DNA of 34,692 nt from Mucilaginibacter sp. (GTDB taxonomy: Bacteria; Bacteroidota; Bacteroidia; Sphingobacteriales; Sphingobacteriaceae): assembly GCF_028288225.1 (NCBI RefSeq), contig NZ_JAQBOC010000071.1, positions 1 through 34,692 on the forward strand. The letters are read 5' to 3'. Shown here piece after piece: positions 15,523 to 23,126 of the stretch (position 1 is its first letter; every line of letters starts with the position of its first letter). A model generated the notes under the pieces. The model had not been told where the DNA came from and did no database searches. It saw only the letters and a list, made by a program, of their open reading frames with translations. A program made the position numbers and the translations under genes.

Positions 15523-15657
15523 AGTCATTGTGTCATTAGTCATTTGTTGTTCGTTGGCAATCTTGTTTAAATACTCCGGGTAAAGGGAAAGGTTACAAGC
15601 TCTTTAATGTTTTTGCGTAAACAACCGCGGTTTTTTGCTCTGATCAGCTTCATCCAT

Positions 15658-15687
15658 CGCAGGGTCCTCTATGAGAGAGACCCTGCG
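15658..15687. repeat. perfect hairpin, CGCAGGGTC arms
   Basis: CGCAGGGTC (15658-15666) and GACCCTGCG (15679-15687) are exact complements. CTCT/AGAG continues the stem with one bulge and an ATG loop. There is no T tract on either side, so it is not a standard terminator; it may be an RNA element in the leader of the repeat-protein operon or a dispersed palindrome. Confidence 0.6.
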
Positions 15688-15724
15688 GAAACGGGAAGGT
15701 TACATAGATTCAGCGCTTTTTCCT

Positions 15725-15756
15725 AGTCTCTAACCTCTGGCCTCTAATCTCTAACA
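15725..15756. repeat. heptamer array, TCTAACC/TCTAATC type
   Basis: GTCTCTAACCTCTGG, CCTCTAATCTCTAAC: the reverse complement of the array at 5021-5115. It ends exactly at the stop codon of the paralogue remnant at 15757-15843. Confidence 0.75.
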
Positions 15757-15843
15757 TCAATTAAAAGCATTCTTCAACTGAATGTATTTATGCAGTTCTT
15801 TTTGAGTTAAAGCCTTAAGTTGTTGATCGTCATGATGTAATTT
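15757..15843 (-). pseudogene. C-terminal remnant of a third 29-aa-repeat paralogue
   Basis: The minus strand reads DQQLKALTQKELHKYIQLKN then AFN and TGA. This aligns with the last residues of paralogue A (SMQQKGFKSDNLRKYIQLKTSFSN). An in-frame stop closes it upstream after about 28 codons, and no signal peptide or repeats remain. It shows that the cluster once had at least three copies. Confidence 0.75.
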
Positions 15844-15960
15844 TTAACTAAGATTCGTGGAATTTTAAGATTGCAGGATATTAGCAAAATTTTTATCCTG
15901 CAATGCTCTTATCTACAAATCTTAGTTCAAGTGTTCGCCTTCGAACAATCACTATACTAT

Positions 15961-15985
15961 AATCGAACGTACGTTATAATTGAAT
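15961..15985. promoter_or_regulatory. palindrome upstream of the first permease
   Basis: AACGTACGTT (15966-15975) is a perfect 10-bp palindrome, flanked by TATAAT-like sequence on each side (an offset inverted repeat), about 90 bp before the permease start. It has the form of an operator; the regulator is unknown. The rest of 15841-16063 is A+T-rich with no gene seen. Confidence 0.3.
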
Positions 15986-16063
15986 ATGATATAAATAATT
16001 AATAATCAATATCTTATAAAAACGGCATAATTTTAGCCAAACACTTTTTATAAACTCCTGATC

Positions 16064-18478
16064 ATGATCAAAAACTATTTACTTATCGCTTTCAGAAACC
16101 TTAAAAAGAACAAGGCTTTCTCATTTATCAACATCGTGGGGCTCGCTATAGGGATGGCTGCAGGGCTGCTGATAATTCAATACGTTGTATTTGAATTAAG
16201 CTATGACAATTTTCATGTTAAGAAAGAACGAGTGTTCCGTGTTGCGCAAGACAGGTTTAACAATGGTAAACTAAGCACTCAATGGGCAGCCGGCGCTTTT
16301 GCGGCAGGCAGCAAGTTTAAAGCAAACTTCCCCGAGATTGAAGCTTTTGTAAAAGTAGTGGGCGCCGGGCCTGTTTTGGCAATTTACCAGGAACAGCGGC
16401 TTAGCCTGCAGAAGGTTTATTTCTGCGGAAACTCGTTTTTCAACATTTTTAGCTACCCGCTTATCAGCGGCGACCCGAAGACGGCTTTGCAGGAGCCATT
16501 CTCGATCGTAATAACCGAAACCAATGCAAAAAAGCTTTTTGGCAGTGTAAATCCAATAGGCAAGTTAATAAACTTTGGATATGATCAGCCGGTAAAAGTA
16601 ACTGGCGTTATGAAGGATTTTCCGGTTAATACACACTTTAAAACGGATATATTATTATCGTACGCCACGCTTCTAAAATTTGCAGGTCCTAAAAGCGACC
16701 TGGATAATCGATGGCGCAACGATGGCTGCCTGACTTACCTGCTGCTAAAACCGGGCGCAGACCCTAAAGCGCTCGAGGCTAAGTTCGTACCTTATGTAAA
16801 TAAAGAATATGCAGTATTTAAGGGCAGCGGCGACGGTGCTAAATATTATTTACAGCCTTTGGAAAGCATTCACCTGAAATCACATTTGATGATTGAAGCT
16901 GAACCAAACGGCGATGGCACATCGGTATATTTGCTGGCAGGTATAGCCATATTTGTGATAATTATTGCCTGGATAAATTACATAAACCTTGCCACCGCGC
17001 GTGGTATTGGCAGAGCCAAAGAAGTTGGCGTTCGCAAAACACTTGGTTCGAACAAAGGGCAGCTAATTGCGCAGTTCATGATGGAGGCAATGCTGCTTAA
17101 CGGCCTGGCAATTGTGCTGGCTATAGCTTTGATCATAGTTTTTTTACCGATTTTTTCGTCCATATCTGGTCAGTATATCAGCCTTACCTTGCTGGTTAAA
17201 CCCGCATTTTGGGCCGGGGTAATTGGGTTGTTTTTACTGGGCTCGTTCTTTTCGGGCTTTTATCCGGCCATAGTGCTTTCAAACTTTAAACCCGTTGAGG
17301 TAATGAAAGGCAAGCTTTCTGCGTCGCCTCGTGGTATATTGTTGCGTAAGGTGATGGTGGTGTTCCAGTTTGCGGCATCTATATTTTTATTGATTGGCTC
17401 GCTTACGGTGTTTAAGCAGATCCAGTTTATGGAAAAACAAAGCCTGGGCATTAACATTAACCAAACGCTGGTTATAAAACCGCCACTGGGCAAAGTCGAT
17501 TCATTTTACCGCAGTATGAGCGCATTTAAAAACGAGAGTTTACGCAACTCAACAATTAAGAGTATAACTGTATCAACATCCATACCTGGCGAACCGGTGC
17601 AATGGAACGCCGGTGGCATTAAACTGGTAGGCACCCCTGAAAGCGAGGGCAAGCAATACCGTATAATAGGCGGCGATTTTGATTACCTTAGCGCCTATGG
17701 CGCAAAACTTGTAGGTGGCAGGTTATTTTCAAAAGAGTTTAGTACCACCGACCCGCACACCGTAGTGCTTAATGTAAAAGCGGCGGCGCAAATGGGCTTT
17801 GATAAACCCCTGCAGTCACTTGGTAAGAAGATTGATTTTTGGGGCGAGGTTTATACTATTATAGGCGTAGTTGATAACTACCACCAGCAATCGTTACATG
17901 ATGCTTATGATGCGCTTATTTTTCGTTGTATCCCCGATGTGAGGGGACAGGTTTCGGTAAAAATAAGCACTGCCAATTTGCCCTTAACGATAGACGCTTT
18001 AAAAGCCAGCTGGAAAACATTTTTCCCCGGCGATCAATTTGATTACTTCTTCCTCGATCAGCATTTTAACGAACAGTACCACGCCGACAGGCAGTTCGGA
18101 CAAGTGTTTGCTGCATTTACAGCCATTGGAATATTTGTTGCCTGTTTGGGTTTGTTTGGCCTGGTATCATACACCATTGTACAGCGCACCAAAGAGATTG
18201 GCATCCGTAAGGTGCTTGGCTCATCGGTAAATGGTATTTTGCAATTGCTGTATAAAGATTTTGCGAAGCTGGTTTTGGTGGCGTTCGTAGTATCGGCGCC
18301 GCTTGGCTGGTACGCCTGTCATAAATGGCTGCAAACCTATGCATTCAGGATAGATATCAGCTGGACCCTTTTTGCAATCCCTTTTATTATTGTACTGGTG
18401 GTTGCCTTTGCAACGGTATCGTACCTGAGCTTTAAGGCCGCGTTAATGAACCCGGTGAAAAGTTTAAAAACGGAGTGA
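16064..18478 (+). CDS. ABC transporter permease, FtsX/MacB type (copy 1)
   Basis: 804 aa. The N-terminus MIKNYLLIAFRNLKKNKAFS and first membrane segment (about 21-45) are followed by a MacB-like periplasmic domain (about 50-275), four membrane segments with a FtsX domain (about 285-450; GVRKTLGSNKGQLIAQFMME is the cytoplasmic coupling region), a second periplasmic domain (about 460-670) and three more membrane segments with the second FtsX copy (EIGIRKVLGSSVNGILQLLY). It ends NPVKSLKTE. Duplicated FtsX permeases of this size are typical of Bacteroidota; with a MacB-type ATPase they drive mechanotransmission rather than classic transport. No ATPase gene lies in the window, so the partner is elsewhere. 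Substrate unknown. Confidence 0.93.
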   Translation: MIKNYLLIAFRNLKKNKAFSFINIVGLAIGMAAGLLIIQYVVFELSYDNFHVKKERVFRVAQDRFNNGKLSTQWAAGAFAAGSKFKANFPEIEAFVKVVGAGPVLAIYQEQRLSLQKVYFCGNSFFNIFSYPLISGDPKTALQEPFSIVITETNAKKLFGSVNPIGKLINFGYDQPVKVTGVMKDFPVNTHFKTDILLSYATLLKFAGPKSDLDNRWRNDGCLTYLLLKPGADPKALEAKFVPYVNKEYAVFKGSGDGAKYYLQPLESIHLKSHLMIEAEPNGDGTSVYLLAGIAIFVIIIAWINYINLATARGIGRAKEVGVRKTLGSNKGQLIAQFMMEAMLLNGLAIVLAIALIIVFLPIFSSISGQYISLTLLVKPAFWAGVIGLFLLGSFFSGFYPAIVLSNFKPVEVMKGKLSASPRGILLRKVMVVFQFAASIFLLIGSLTVFKQIQFMEKQSLGININQTLVIKPPLGKVDSFYRSMSAFKNESLRNSTIKSITVSTSIPGEPVQWNAGGIKLVGTPESEGKQYRIIGGDFDYLSAYGAKLVGGRLFSKEFSTTDPHTVVLNVKAAAQMGFDKPLQSLGKKIDFWGEVYTIIGVVDNYHQQSLHDAYDALIFRCIPDVRGQVSVKISTANLPLTIDALKASWKTFFPGDQFDYFFLDQHFNEQYHADRQFGQVFAAFTAIGIFVACLGLFGLVSYTIVQRTKEIGIRKVLGSSVNGILQLLYKDFAKLVLVAFVVSAPLGWYACHKWLQTYAFRIDISWTLFAIPFIIVLVVAFATVSYLSFKAALMNPVKSLKTE

Positions 18479-18485
18479 GGTAGGG

Positions 18486-18523
18486 GAGTCCGAAAGTCGG
18501 GAAAGTCAGTAAGTCCGAAAGAT
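18486..18523. repeat. short-period repeat, AGTCCGAAAGTC type
   Basis: AGTCCGAAAGTCGGGAAAGTC and AAGTCCGAAAG follow the stop codon of permease 1 by a few bases. 18487-18506 is the exact reverse complement of 161-180 upstream of pyrD. Confidence 0.7.
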
Positions 18524-18539
18524 AAAAAGTGGTTTTTCG

Positions 18540-18575
18540 CCGGTTCCTTTTAGAGGAACCGGTGTTTTTATTTTA
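18540..18575 (+). terminator. intrinsic terminator after permease 1
   Basis: CCGGTTCCT (18540-18548) and AGGAACCGG (18554-18562) pair perfectly over 9 bp around TTTAG, followed by a T-rich tract. It separates permease 1 from permease 2, so they are probably not one operon. Confidence 0.88.
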
Positions 18576-18640
18576 GTTGAAAAAAGTCTGTAACTTTTTA
18601 TTTTCCCGAAAGTATTTAAGGCATGATACCAATCCATCGT

Positions 18641-18684
18641 TCACTAATGATCATTGACCATTGACAACTGACTAATGACCAAAC
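18641..18684. repeat. short-period repeat, TGACTAATGACC type
   Basis: Units such as ATGATCATTGACCATTGAC and TGACTAATGACC run up to the start codon of permease 2. The same motif is at 7876-7899 and 15520-15545 in the opposite orientation. Confidence 0.65.
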
Positions 18685-18687
18685 CAC

Positions 18688-21045
18688 ATGCTTAAAAACT
18701 ACATCAAAACTGCTTGGCGCAATTTGTTAAAAAACAAATTTTACTCCGTTATAAATATTGCCGGATTAACTGCCGGCTTAGCTATTGGCATCCTCATATT
18801 GTTATGGGTTCAGGACGAATTGAGCTTTGACAGTTTTCATAAACAAACGCGCAATATTTACAGGCTCGAACTTTTCGGCGGCACGGGTGCCAGCAAGCAG
18901 ATCTGGACCGTTGGCGTTGCTCCTATAGGGCCGCTTGTAAAACAACAACTGCCCGATGTGAAGGATGCCGTGCGCCTCACAGGCAATTATAATTTTTCGC
19001 TCTATAAATTTAAAGACAAAGTTTTTGGCGATGAAAATGTAACTTTTGCTGATCCTTCGTTTTTTTCTGTGTTTGATTTCCCTGTAGTCGAGGGTGATGC
19101 ATCAAAGCCATTTAAAAATGATAATTCAGTTGTTATCACCAAAAAAACTGCTGAAAAATTTTTCGGAAGTGAAAATCCGATAGGAAAAGTTATAGTAGCC
19201 GATAACAAAGAGAACTTTACAGTAAGCGCTGTAATTAACGATTTTCCTAAAAATTCCAGGTTTAACTTTGATATGATAATGCCTATGAGCTATCATGTAA
19301 AAAGTATGCTGACCAATAAAATTGATTTAAATAGCAATTTTTCAAACTTCAGTTATGAAACCTATTTGCTGCTTAAGCCGGGCGTTTCCTTAAACAATCT
19401 TGCAGTAAGGATCCGGCAGATCCATCTTAACCATAAGCCCGATGATACAGATGCGGAATATTTGCTGCTCCCTCTATCAAAAATGCATTTATACAATGCT
19501 GACCTAACAGATAAAGGTATGAGCACTGTCAGGATCTTTATAGTGGTTGCGTTATTGATATTGGTAATAGCGTGTATCAATTACGTAAATCTGTCAACCG
19601 CCCGCTCCATGCTGCGCTCAAAGGAGATCAGTATGCGTAAAATTGTGGGCGCCGCAAAAATTCAGCTATTTATGCAGTTTATAGTCGAAACAGCTTTGTT
19701 GTTTTCACTGGCGGTTGTTTTGGCGCTGTTCCTTATTTTAGCGCTAATACCGGCTTTTAATCAATTGGCTGGAAAACAGCTGTCGCTCAATTTGTATGAT
19801 TACCATGTATGGACAATTATACTTTTATCCATTGCCGGCACTTTACTAGCATCAAGTATTTACCCTGCACTATTGTTATCTTCATTTGAGCCCTTAAAAG
19901 CTTTAAAGGGCAAAATCTCCGCCGGAATAGGAGATGTAATGTTTCGCAAAATTTTAGTGGTTACACAGTTCGTGTTTTCTGTAGTGTTGATAATAGGTAC
20001 AATAGTTATTACCAGCCAGCTAAATTATATTCGCTCAAAAAAGCTGGGGTACGATAAAACCAACGTATTTTCTTTCTGGATGCGCGATGCAGCGAAGCAC
20101 TATGATGCCATAAAAAACGAATTATTAAAACAGCCGGGTGTATTGGCTGTAACCCGCTCAAATCAAAATATAGTCAGGTTTGGGGGGATGTCTGGTGATA
20201 ACGACTGGGATGGCAAAGCACCAAACTCAACTTTTATAGTACACCCCATAGTAATAGATAAGGACTTCATCTCATTCTTTAAAATGCAGTTGATAGAGGG
20301 CGCATCATTTACAGGTGCTGCAAGCGACACAGCAAATTATATTCTAAATGAAGCTGCGGTTAAAGAGATGGGGCTCAAAAATCCTATCGGTAAACGTTTC
20401 CGGATGAATACCATTACAGGTAAGATAATAGGGGTGGTGAAGGATTTTCATTACGCATCAATGAAGGAAAAAATTGCGCCTGCACTTTTCTGGTACGCAC
20501 CTCAAAGATTTAGTACTATTTATGTAAAAACCACTACCCAGGATGCGAAAAATGCGCTAACAGCAGCCGAGAGCCAGTTTAAACAATACAACGGCGAATA
20601 TCCTTTTGGTTATGCATTTTTGGATGATGCGTTTAACAGCCTGTATCAATCGGAGCAACGCGAAGGTACATTGTTTAATTATTTTGCAGGGATTGCCATC
20701 ATGATTTCGTGCCTGGGCTTGTTGGGCCTTGCGGCGTTCACAGCACAGGTACGTACCCGCGAAATAGGTGTACGTAAAGTATTAGGCGCCAGTGTGGGCC
20801 GCATTGTAGGTTTGCTTGCGCAGGACTTTATAAAACTGGTATTTATTGCCATAATAATTGCTACACCTATAGCCTGGTTTGTTATGCATAGCTGGCTGCA
20901 GGCCTTTGCCTACCGGGTTAATTTAAGCTGGTGGGTATTTGTTGCGGCCGGTATAATAGCGGTGGTTATTGCATTTGCCACTATAAGCTTTCAATCCGTT
21001 AAAGCCGCTCTCACAAACCCTGTGAAAAGCTTACGCAGCGAATAG
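18688..21045 (+). CDS. ABC transporter permease, FtsX/MacB type (copy 2)
   Basis: 785 aa, paralogous to copies 1 and 3. It starts MLKNYIKTAWRNLLKNKFYS and has the first membrane segment at about 21-42, a MacB-like periplasmic domain to about 275, a membrane block with the coupling sequence EISMRKIVGAAKIQLFMQFI, a second periplasmic domain, and a final membrane block with EIGVRKVLGASVGRIVGLLA; it ends NPVKSLRSE. The arrangement is complete, with no frameshift. The start codon directly follows an intergenic repeat, so its promoter and leader are made partly of repeat sequence. A large stem-loop follows the stop codon. Confidence 0.93.
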   Translation: MLKNYIKTAWRNLLKNKFYSVINIAGLTAGLAIGILILLWVQDELSFDSFHKQTRNIYRLELFGGTGASKQIWTVGVAPIGPLVKQQLPDVKDAVRLTGNYNFSLYKFKDKVFGDENVTFADPSFFSVFDFPVVEGDASKPFKNDNSVVITKKTAEKFFGSENPIGKVIVADNKENFTVSAVINDFPKNSRFNFDMIMPMSYHVKSMLTNKIDLNSNFSNFSYETYLLLKPGVSLNNLAVRIRQIHLNHKPDDTDAEYLLLPLSKMHLYNADLTDKGMSTVRIFIVVALLILVIACINYVNLSTARSMLRSKEISMRKIVGAAKIQLFMQFIVETALLFSLAVVLALFLILALIPAFNQLAGKQLSLNLYDYHVWTIILLSIAGTLLASSIYPALLLSSFEPLKALKGKISAGIGDVMFRKILVVTQFVFSVVLIIGTIVITSQLNYIRSKKLGYDKTNVFSFWMRDAAKHYDAIKNELLKQPGVLAVTRSNQNIVRFGGMSGDNDWDGKAPNSTFIVHPIVIDKDFISFFKMQLIEGASFTGAASDTANYILNEAAVKEMGLKNPIGKRFRMNTITGKIIGVVKDFHYASMKEKIAPALFWYAPQRFSTIYVKTTTQDAKNALTAAESQFKQYNGEYPFGYAFLDDAFNSLYQSEQREGTLFNYFAGIAIMISCLGLLGLAAFTAQVRTREIGVRKVLGASVGRIVGLLAQDFIKLVFIAIIIATPIAWFVMHSWLQAFAYRVNLSWWVFVAAGIIAVVIAFATISFQSVKAALTNPVKSLRSE

Positions 21046-21057
21046 ATGGCTGCCGTA

Positions 21058-21102
21058 TTGCCTTATTAAAATCTTTTAAGAGGAAGGATTTTAATAAGGC
21101 AA
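21058..21102. terminator. 16-bp perfect stem-loop after permease 2
   Basis: Arms 21058-21073 and 21087-21102 are exact reverse complements (16 bp) around a 13-nt loop. No T tract follows, so it may stabilise or end the transcript in a factor-dependent way. It lies just outside the left 14-bp repeat of the inserted element. Confidence 0.6.
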
Positions 21103-21115
21103 ATTAACAGGTGTT

Positions 21116-21129
21116 TTAATTAACTTAAC
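21116..21129. repeat. left 14-bp direct repeat of the element
   Basis: TTAATTAACTTAAC, identical to 23011-23024; flanking bases differ on both sides, so the match is exactly 14 bp. Confidence 0.6.
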
Positions 21130-21168
21130 TATATACTACTTGGGACAAGATGAAAAAACTATTTAAAT

Positions 21169-21612
21169 TTATTTGGTGGTGTTTTGAAACCAAAAATACC
21201 ACCAGTCCGATTGATGAGGATAGAGATAAACAAAAATCTGCCATAACAAAAGAAGACCGGCAAAAATACCTGCGCTCCAAGTTGCCCAAAGAAGACGTGT
21301 CTTATATGACTTTAGATGAGTTTCCGTTTGAGAAATTTTGATAATTCTATCATCTTCTAAAATACGCTGTTTATCATATCCTATGAATAAATTCCCCTCA
21401 AATGTTATTTGAAATGCATAGGCATATCCAACCTTAAAAATATGGATATCACGTTGTAATTTCTCAATTATCCCGTTTAAAACAGACGGCTCAACTACAA
21501 TTTCGCTCTCGTTTACTAATTTCAACAAATCATCAGGGCTTAAAACTGACTGATTTTTTCTGAAAATGCCTAATATATGGTCTATTTGTTGATGTGCCGT
21601 ATTTAAAATCAT
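21169..21612 (-). CDS. hypothetical protein with a C-terminal membrane anchor
   Basis: 147 aa. Residues 5-65 (AHQQIDHILGIFRKNQ, LSPDDLLKLVNESEIVVEPS, VLNGIIEKLQRDIHI) look like a winged-helix-type domain. A short beta part (YAFQITFEGNLFIGYDKQRI) follows, then one membrane segment at about 110-131 (SAGIFAGLLLLWQIFVYLY). Similar small proteins with a winged-helix-like head and one or two membrane helices are common and uncharacterised in Bacteroidota. The ATG lies inside the T tract of the upstream terminator, so its transcript must start elsewhere or read through. A 63-codon plus-strand frame (21150-21341) overlaps it antisense and was not accepted. Confidence 0.6.
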   Translation of the reverse strand: MILNTAHQQIDHILGIFRKNQSVLSPDDLLKLVNESEIVVEPSVLNGIIEKLQRDIHIFKVGYAYAFQITFEGNLFIGYDKQRILEDDRIIKISQTETHLKSYKTRLLWATWSAGIFAGLLLLWQIFVYLYPHQSDWWYFWFQNTTK

Positions 21613-21642
21613 AAAAAAAAGAGGCTTTTGGTTGAGCCTCTT
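21613..21642 (-). terminator. terminator between two minus-strand element genes
   Basis: On the minus strand AGAGGCT...AGCCTCT forms a stem around an 8-nt loop followed by eight T, just after the stop of the 98-aa gene. The T run touches the ATG of the next gene. Confidence 0.8.
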
Positions 21643-21649
21643 AATATAC

Positions 21650-21946
21650 CTATTTTTTTGTAAGGTCAGCGCCCTCTATATAGAACTTAGTTCTTTTGAT
21701 TAATTCTAAATGCCTTTTTTCTTGCTCAATAGTAGGCTTATATTCATCTGCTGTGTGTTCTTTTGATGTTACATTAAATATGCTATCTAATTTTGAAGTG
21801 TGCGAAGCTAATCTATCCATTGTGGTAACTCCAACATATGGCAAACCCCCGATGCTGTCAATATACAACTCTTCATCTTTTAGTATTTTGTCGTACTTGT
21901 CTGAATAATTTTGGTTTTTGTTCTCGCAAGAACATAGCAAAGCCAT
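21650..21946 (-). CDS. short lipoprotein-like protein, signal truncated
   Basis: 98 aa beginning MALLCSCENKNQNYSDKYDK. ALLCSC followed by a polar Asn-rich run looks like a lipobox and mature lipoprotein start, yet only about four residues precede the Cys, and an in-frame TAA stands three codons upstream. So the signal peptide seems cut off, or translation uses a non-standard start. The rest is hydrophilic and helical (YKPTIEQEKRHLELIKRTKF). No family recognised. It lies inside the inserted element, divergent from the HEPN-type gene. Confidence 0.5.
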   Translation of the reverse strand: MALLCSCENKNQNYSDKYDKILKDEELYIDSIGGLPYVGVTTMDRLASHTSKLDSIFNVTSKEHTADEYKPTIEQEKRHLELIKRTKFYIEGADLTKK

Positions 21947-22021
21947 ATAATATTAATAACAATATGGGACAAATTTATTTTTAAATATTTAGTAATATTG
22001 TAGGGACTATAAACCTTAACC

Positions 22022-22504
22022 ATGATAGAATTATTAAATGCAGATGAATATAGGGGGTATTTTATTTCTGAATTTGCAAAATTAGAAAGGGCGATAGATT
22101 TATTTATTGCAAATTATTTCATACAAAAAAATCCAAGGTTGCATAATGAAATAATATCGGTACTTATAGATAGGCTATCATTCGATGGTAAGAGGACAGC
22201 TTTAAAGGCGTTATTAGATTTAAAATATCCTAAAATTGAGAACATTCACAATAGTGGAAAGGTTAGAAATTTTAAAAAACTACTTGATGAAATAGGAAAA
22301 TCAAGTAGAATTAGAAACTACTATGCGCATTATTTTTCTGTAGATTATTCTAACTTTCCACAAGTAGCAATAGCATTAGTACAGTTCCGAGATAGCGTTA
22401 ATATAATAATCTATAAAAAAAATGAGTTTGATAAACAAATACAAGACATTAACAAATCGTTTATTGAAGTACAGCGATTAAAAGATGAATTAAAAATCGA
22501 GTAA
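22022..22504 (+). CDS. HEPN-type helical protein, candidate RNase
   Basis: 160 aa, almost all helix. The first helix (EFAKLERAIDLFIANYFIQK) and the later RIRNYYAHYF give an Rx4H motif: Arg98-Asn-Tyr-Tyr-Ala-His103. A polar residue right after the Arg is the arrangement of catalytic HEPN ribonucleases, which act in toxin-antitoxin, abortive-infection and other defence systems. The C-terminus is a charged helix (FDKQIQDINKSFIEVQRLKD). No nucleotidyltransferase (MNT) partner is next to it, though the divergent pair at 21169-21946 shares the element. It is distinctly A+T-rich, which supports transfer. A non-catalytic HEPN-fold protein is the main alternative. Confidence 0.65.
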   Translation: MIELLNADEYRGYFISEFAKLERAIDLFIANYFIQKNPRLHNEIISVLIDRLSFDGKRTALKALLDLKYPKIENIHNSGKVRNFKKLLDEIGKSSRIRNYYAHYFSVDYSNFPQVAIALVQFRDSVNIIIYKKNEFDKQIQDINKSFIEVQRLKDELKIE

Positions 22505-22624
22505 GGGCTGGGTCTATATTATAGAAGCTGCGCAACTTTTATAATAATCATTGACCCCCCATCCTCATGTATAAATATAGCTAAAAAATAAGAGTGTATC
22601 TTTCTGAATGATCTTAAATTTAGT

Positions 22625-22727
22625 TGCCTTAAGGCATGTTGAAAGTTAAGATGAAATAACCACCTCCGCAAATAAATGTAAAATTACGTAGTAATTTTAA
22701 TCAATAAACCGCGCGTGTATATATACA
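22625..22727. repeat. cluster of three short palindromes
   Basis: TGCCTTAAGGCA (22625-22636) is a perfect palindrome; TAAAATTAC-GTA-GTAATTTTA (22679-22699) is a 9-bp hairpin; TGTATATATACA (22716-22727) is a perfect palindrome. They lie between the HEPN gene and the right end of the element and may be protein-binding or recombination sites. The rest of 22505-22738 holds no gene I can support. Confidence 0.45.
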
Positions 22728-22738
22728 TACATGAGGCC

Positions 22739-22952
22739 AAATTCTGCCCAAAACAACAACCTCAACGTTTATCCTTTAATAAATGATTAGCTATTGATTT
22801 CAATAATTCCAGTGTTGTACCGATTAATAAACCAGTGATAATTGTTTCTAACATACTGTTAAATATGGAATCAACTATATGTTTCAAATAGCAGCAATTT
22901 AATTATCCCTTGGGTTTAACTGGTATATAAGTGCCGAAAATTCTGCCCAAAA
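22739..22952. repeat. 15-bp direct repeats flanking a small minus-strand frame
   Basis: AAATTCTGCCCAAAA occurs at 22739-22753 and again at 22938-22952. The pair encloses the 30-codon frame at 22762-22854, as if the small gene were a cassette inside the element. Confidence 0.6.
22762..22854 (-). CDS. possible 30-aa hydrophobic peptide
   Basis: Encodes MLETIITGLLIGTTLELLKS then IANHLLKDKR. A hydrophobic N-terminal two thirds and a basic tail give the look of a single-span small membrane peptide, as in type I toxins or phage holin-like peptides. Evidence is composition and the framing direct repeats only; short frames arise by chance in A+T-rich DNA. Confidence 0.35.
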   Translation of the reverse strand: MLETIITGLLIGTTLELLKSIANHLLKDKR

Positions 22953-23010
22953 TCAGGGGACAACGCAAAAAAGTTTTAATTTTAACTGTCCCAACTTATA
23001 TATGGTTACC

Positions 23011-23024
23011 TTAATTAACTTAAC
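23011..23024. repeat. right 14-bp direct repeat of the element
   Basis: TTAATTAACTTAAC, identical to 21116-21129. Confidence 0.6.
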
Positions 23025-23046
23025 GTGAATTCGATATAAAGGTTGA

Positions 23047-23126
23047 TGGAACATTCTGATTATAAGATACTTGCATTTATTTAATTCTTGATAAATAGCT
23101 AAATATTTGATAATCAGCATGTTCCA
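23047..23126. repeat. 80-bp inverted-repeat (MITE-like) segment
   Basis: TGGAACATTCTGATTAT (23047-23063) and ATAATCAGCATGTTCCA (23110-23126) pair at 16 of 17 positions around a 46-nt A+T-rich centre. More GTTCCA/GGAAC motifs follow to 23159. It has the form of a miniature inverted-repeat element or a long hairpin RNA. 23127-23277 holds no gene; its 95-codon frame runs antisense into the MFS gene. Confidence 0.55.

Larger units (their letters stand above)
21116..23024. mobile_element. compact A+T-rich inserted element, no transposase
   Basis: The segment is bounded by exact 14-bp direct repeats TTAATTAACTTAAC (21116-21129 and 23011-23024). Just inside are inverted TTGGGACA (21140-21147) and TGTCCCAA (22987-22994), each near a TATATA-like stretch. 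Cargo: two minus-strand genes, a HEPN-type gene and a possible 30-aa hydrophobic peptide. The HEPN gene is about 26-30% G+C over its first lines, against nearer 50% in parts of the neighbouring permease. Removing one repeat plus the insert joins the two flanks cleanly. No recombinase is inside, so it would be mobilised in trans. Direct repeats could be target duplications or attL/attR. Family unknown. Confidence 0.5.

Noticed and set aside
21150..21341. 63-codon plus-strand frame (MKKLFKFIWWCFETKNTTSP)
   Set aside because: Antisense to the longer 147-aa gene, which has a clear domain layout; the sense of this one is weaker.
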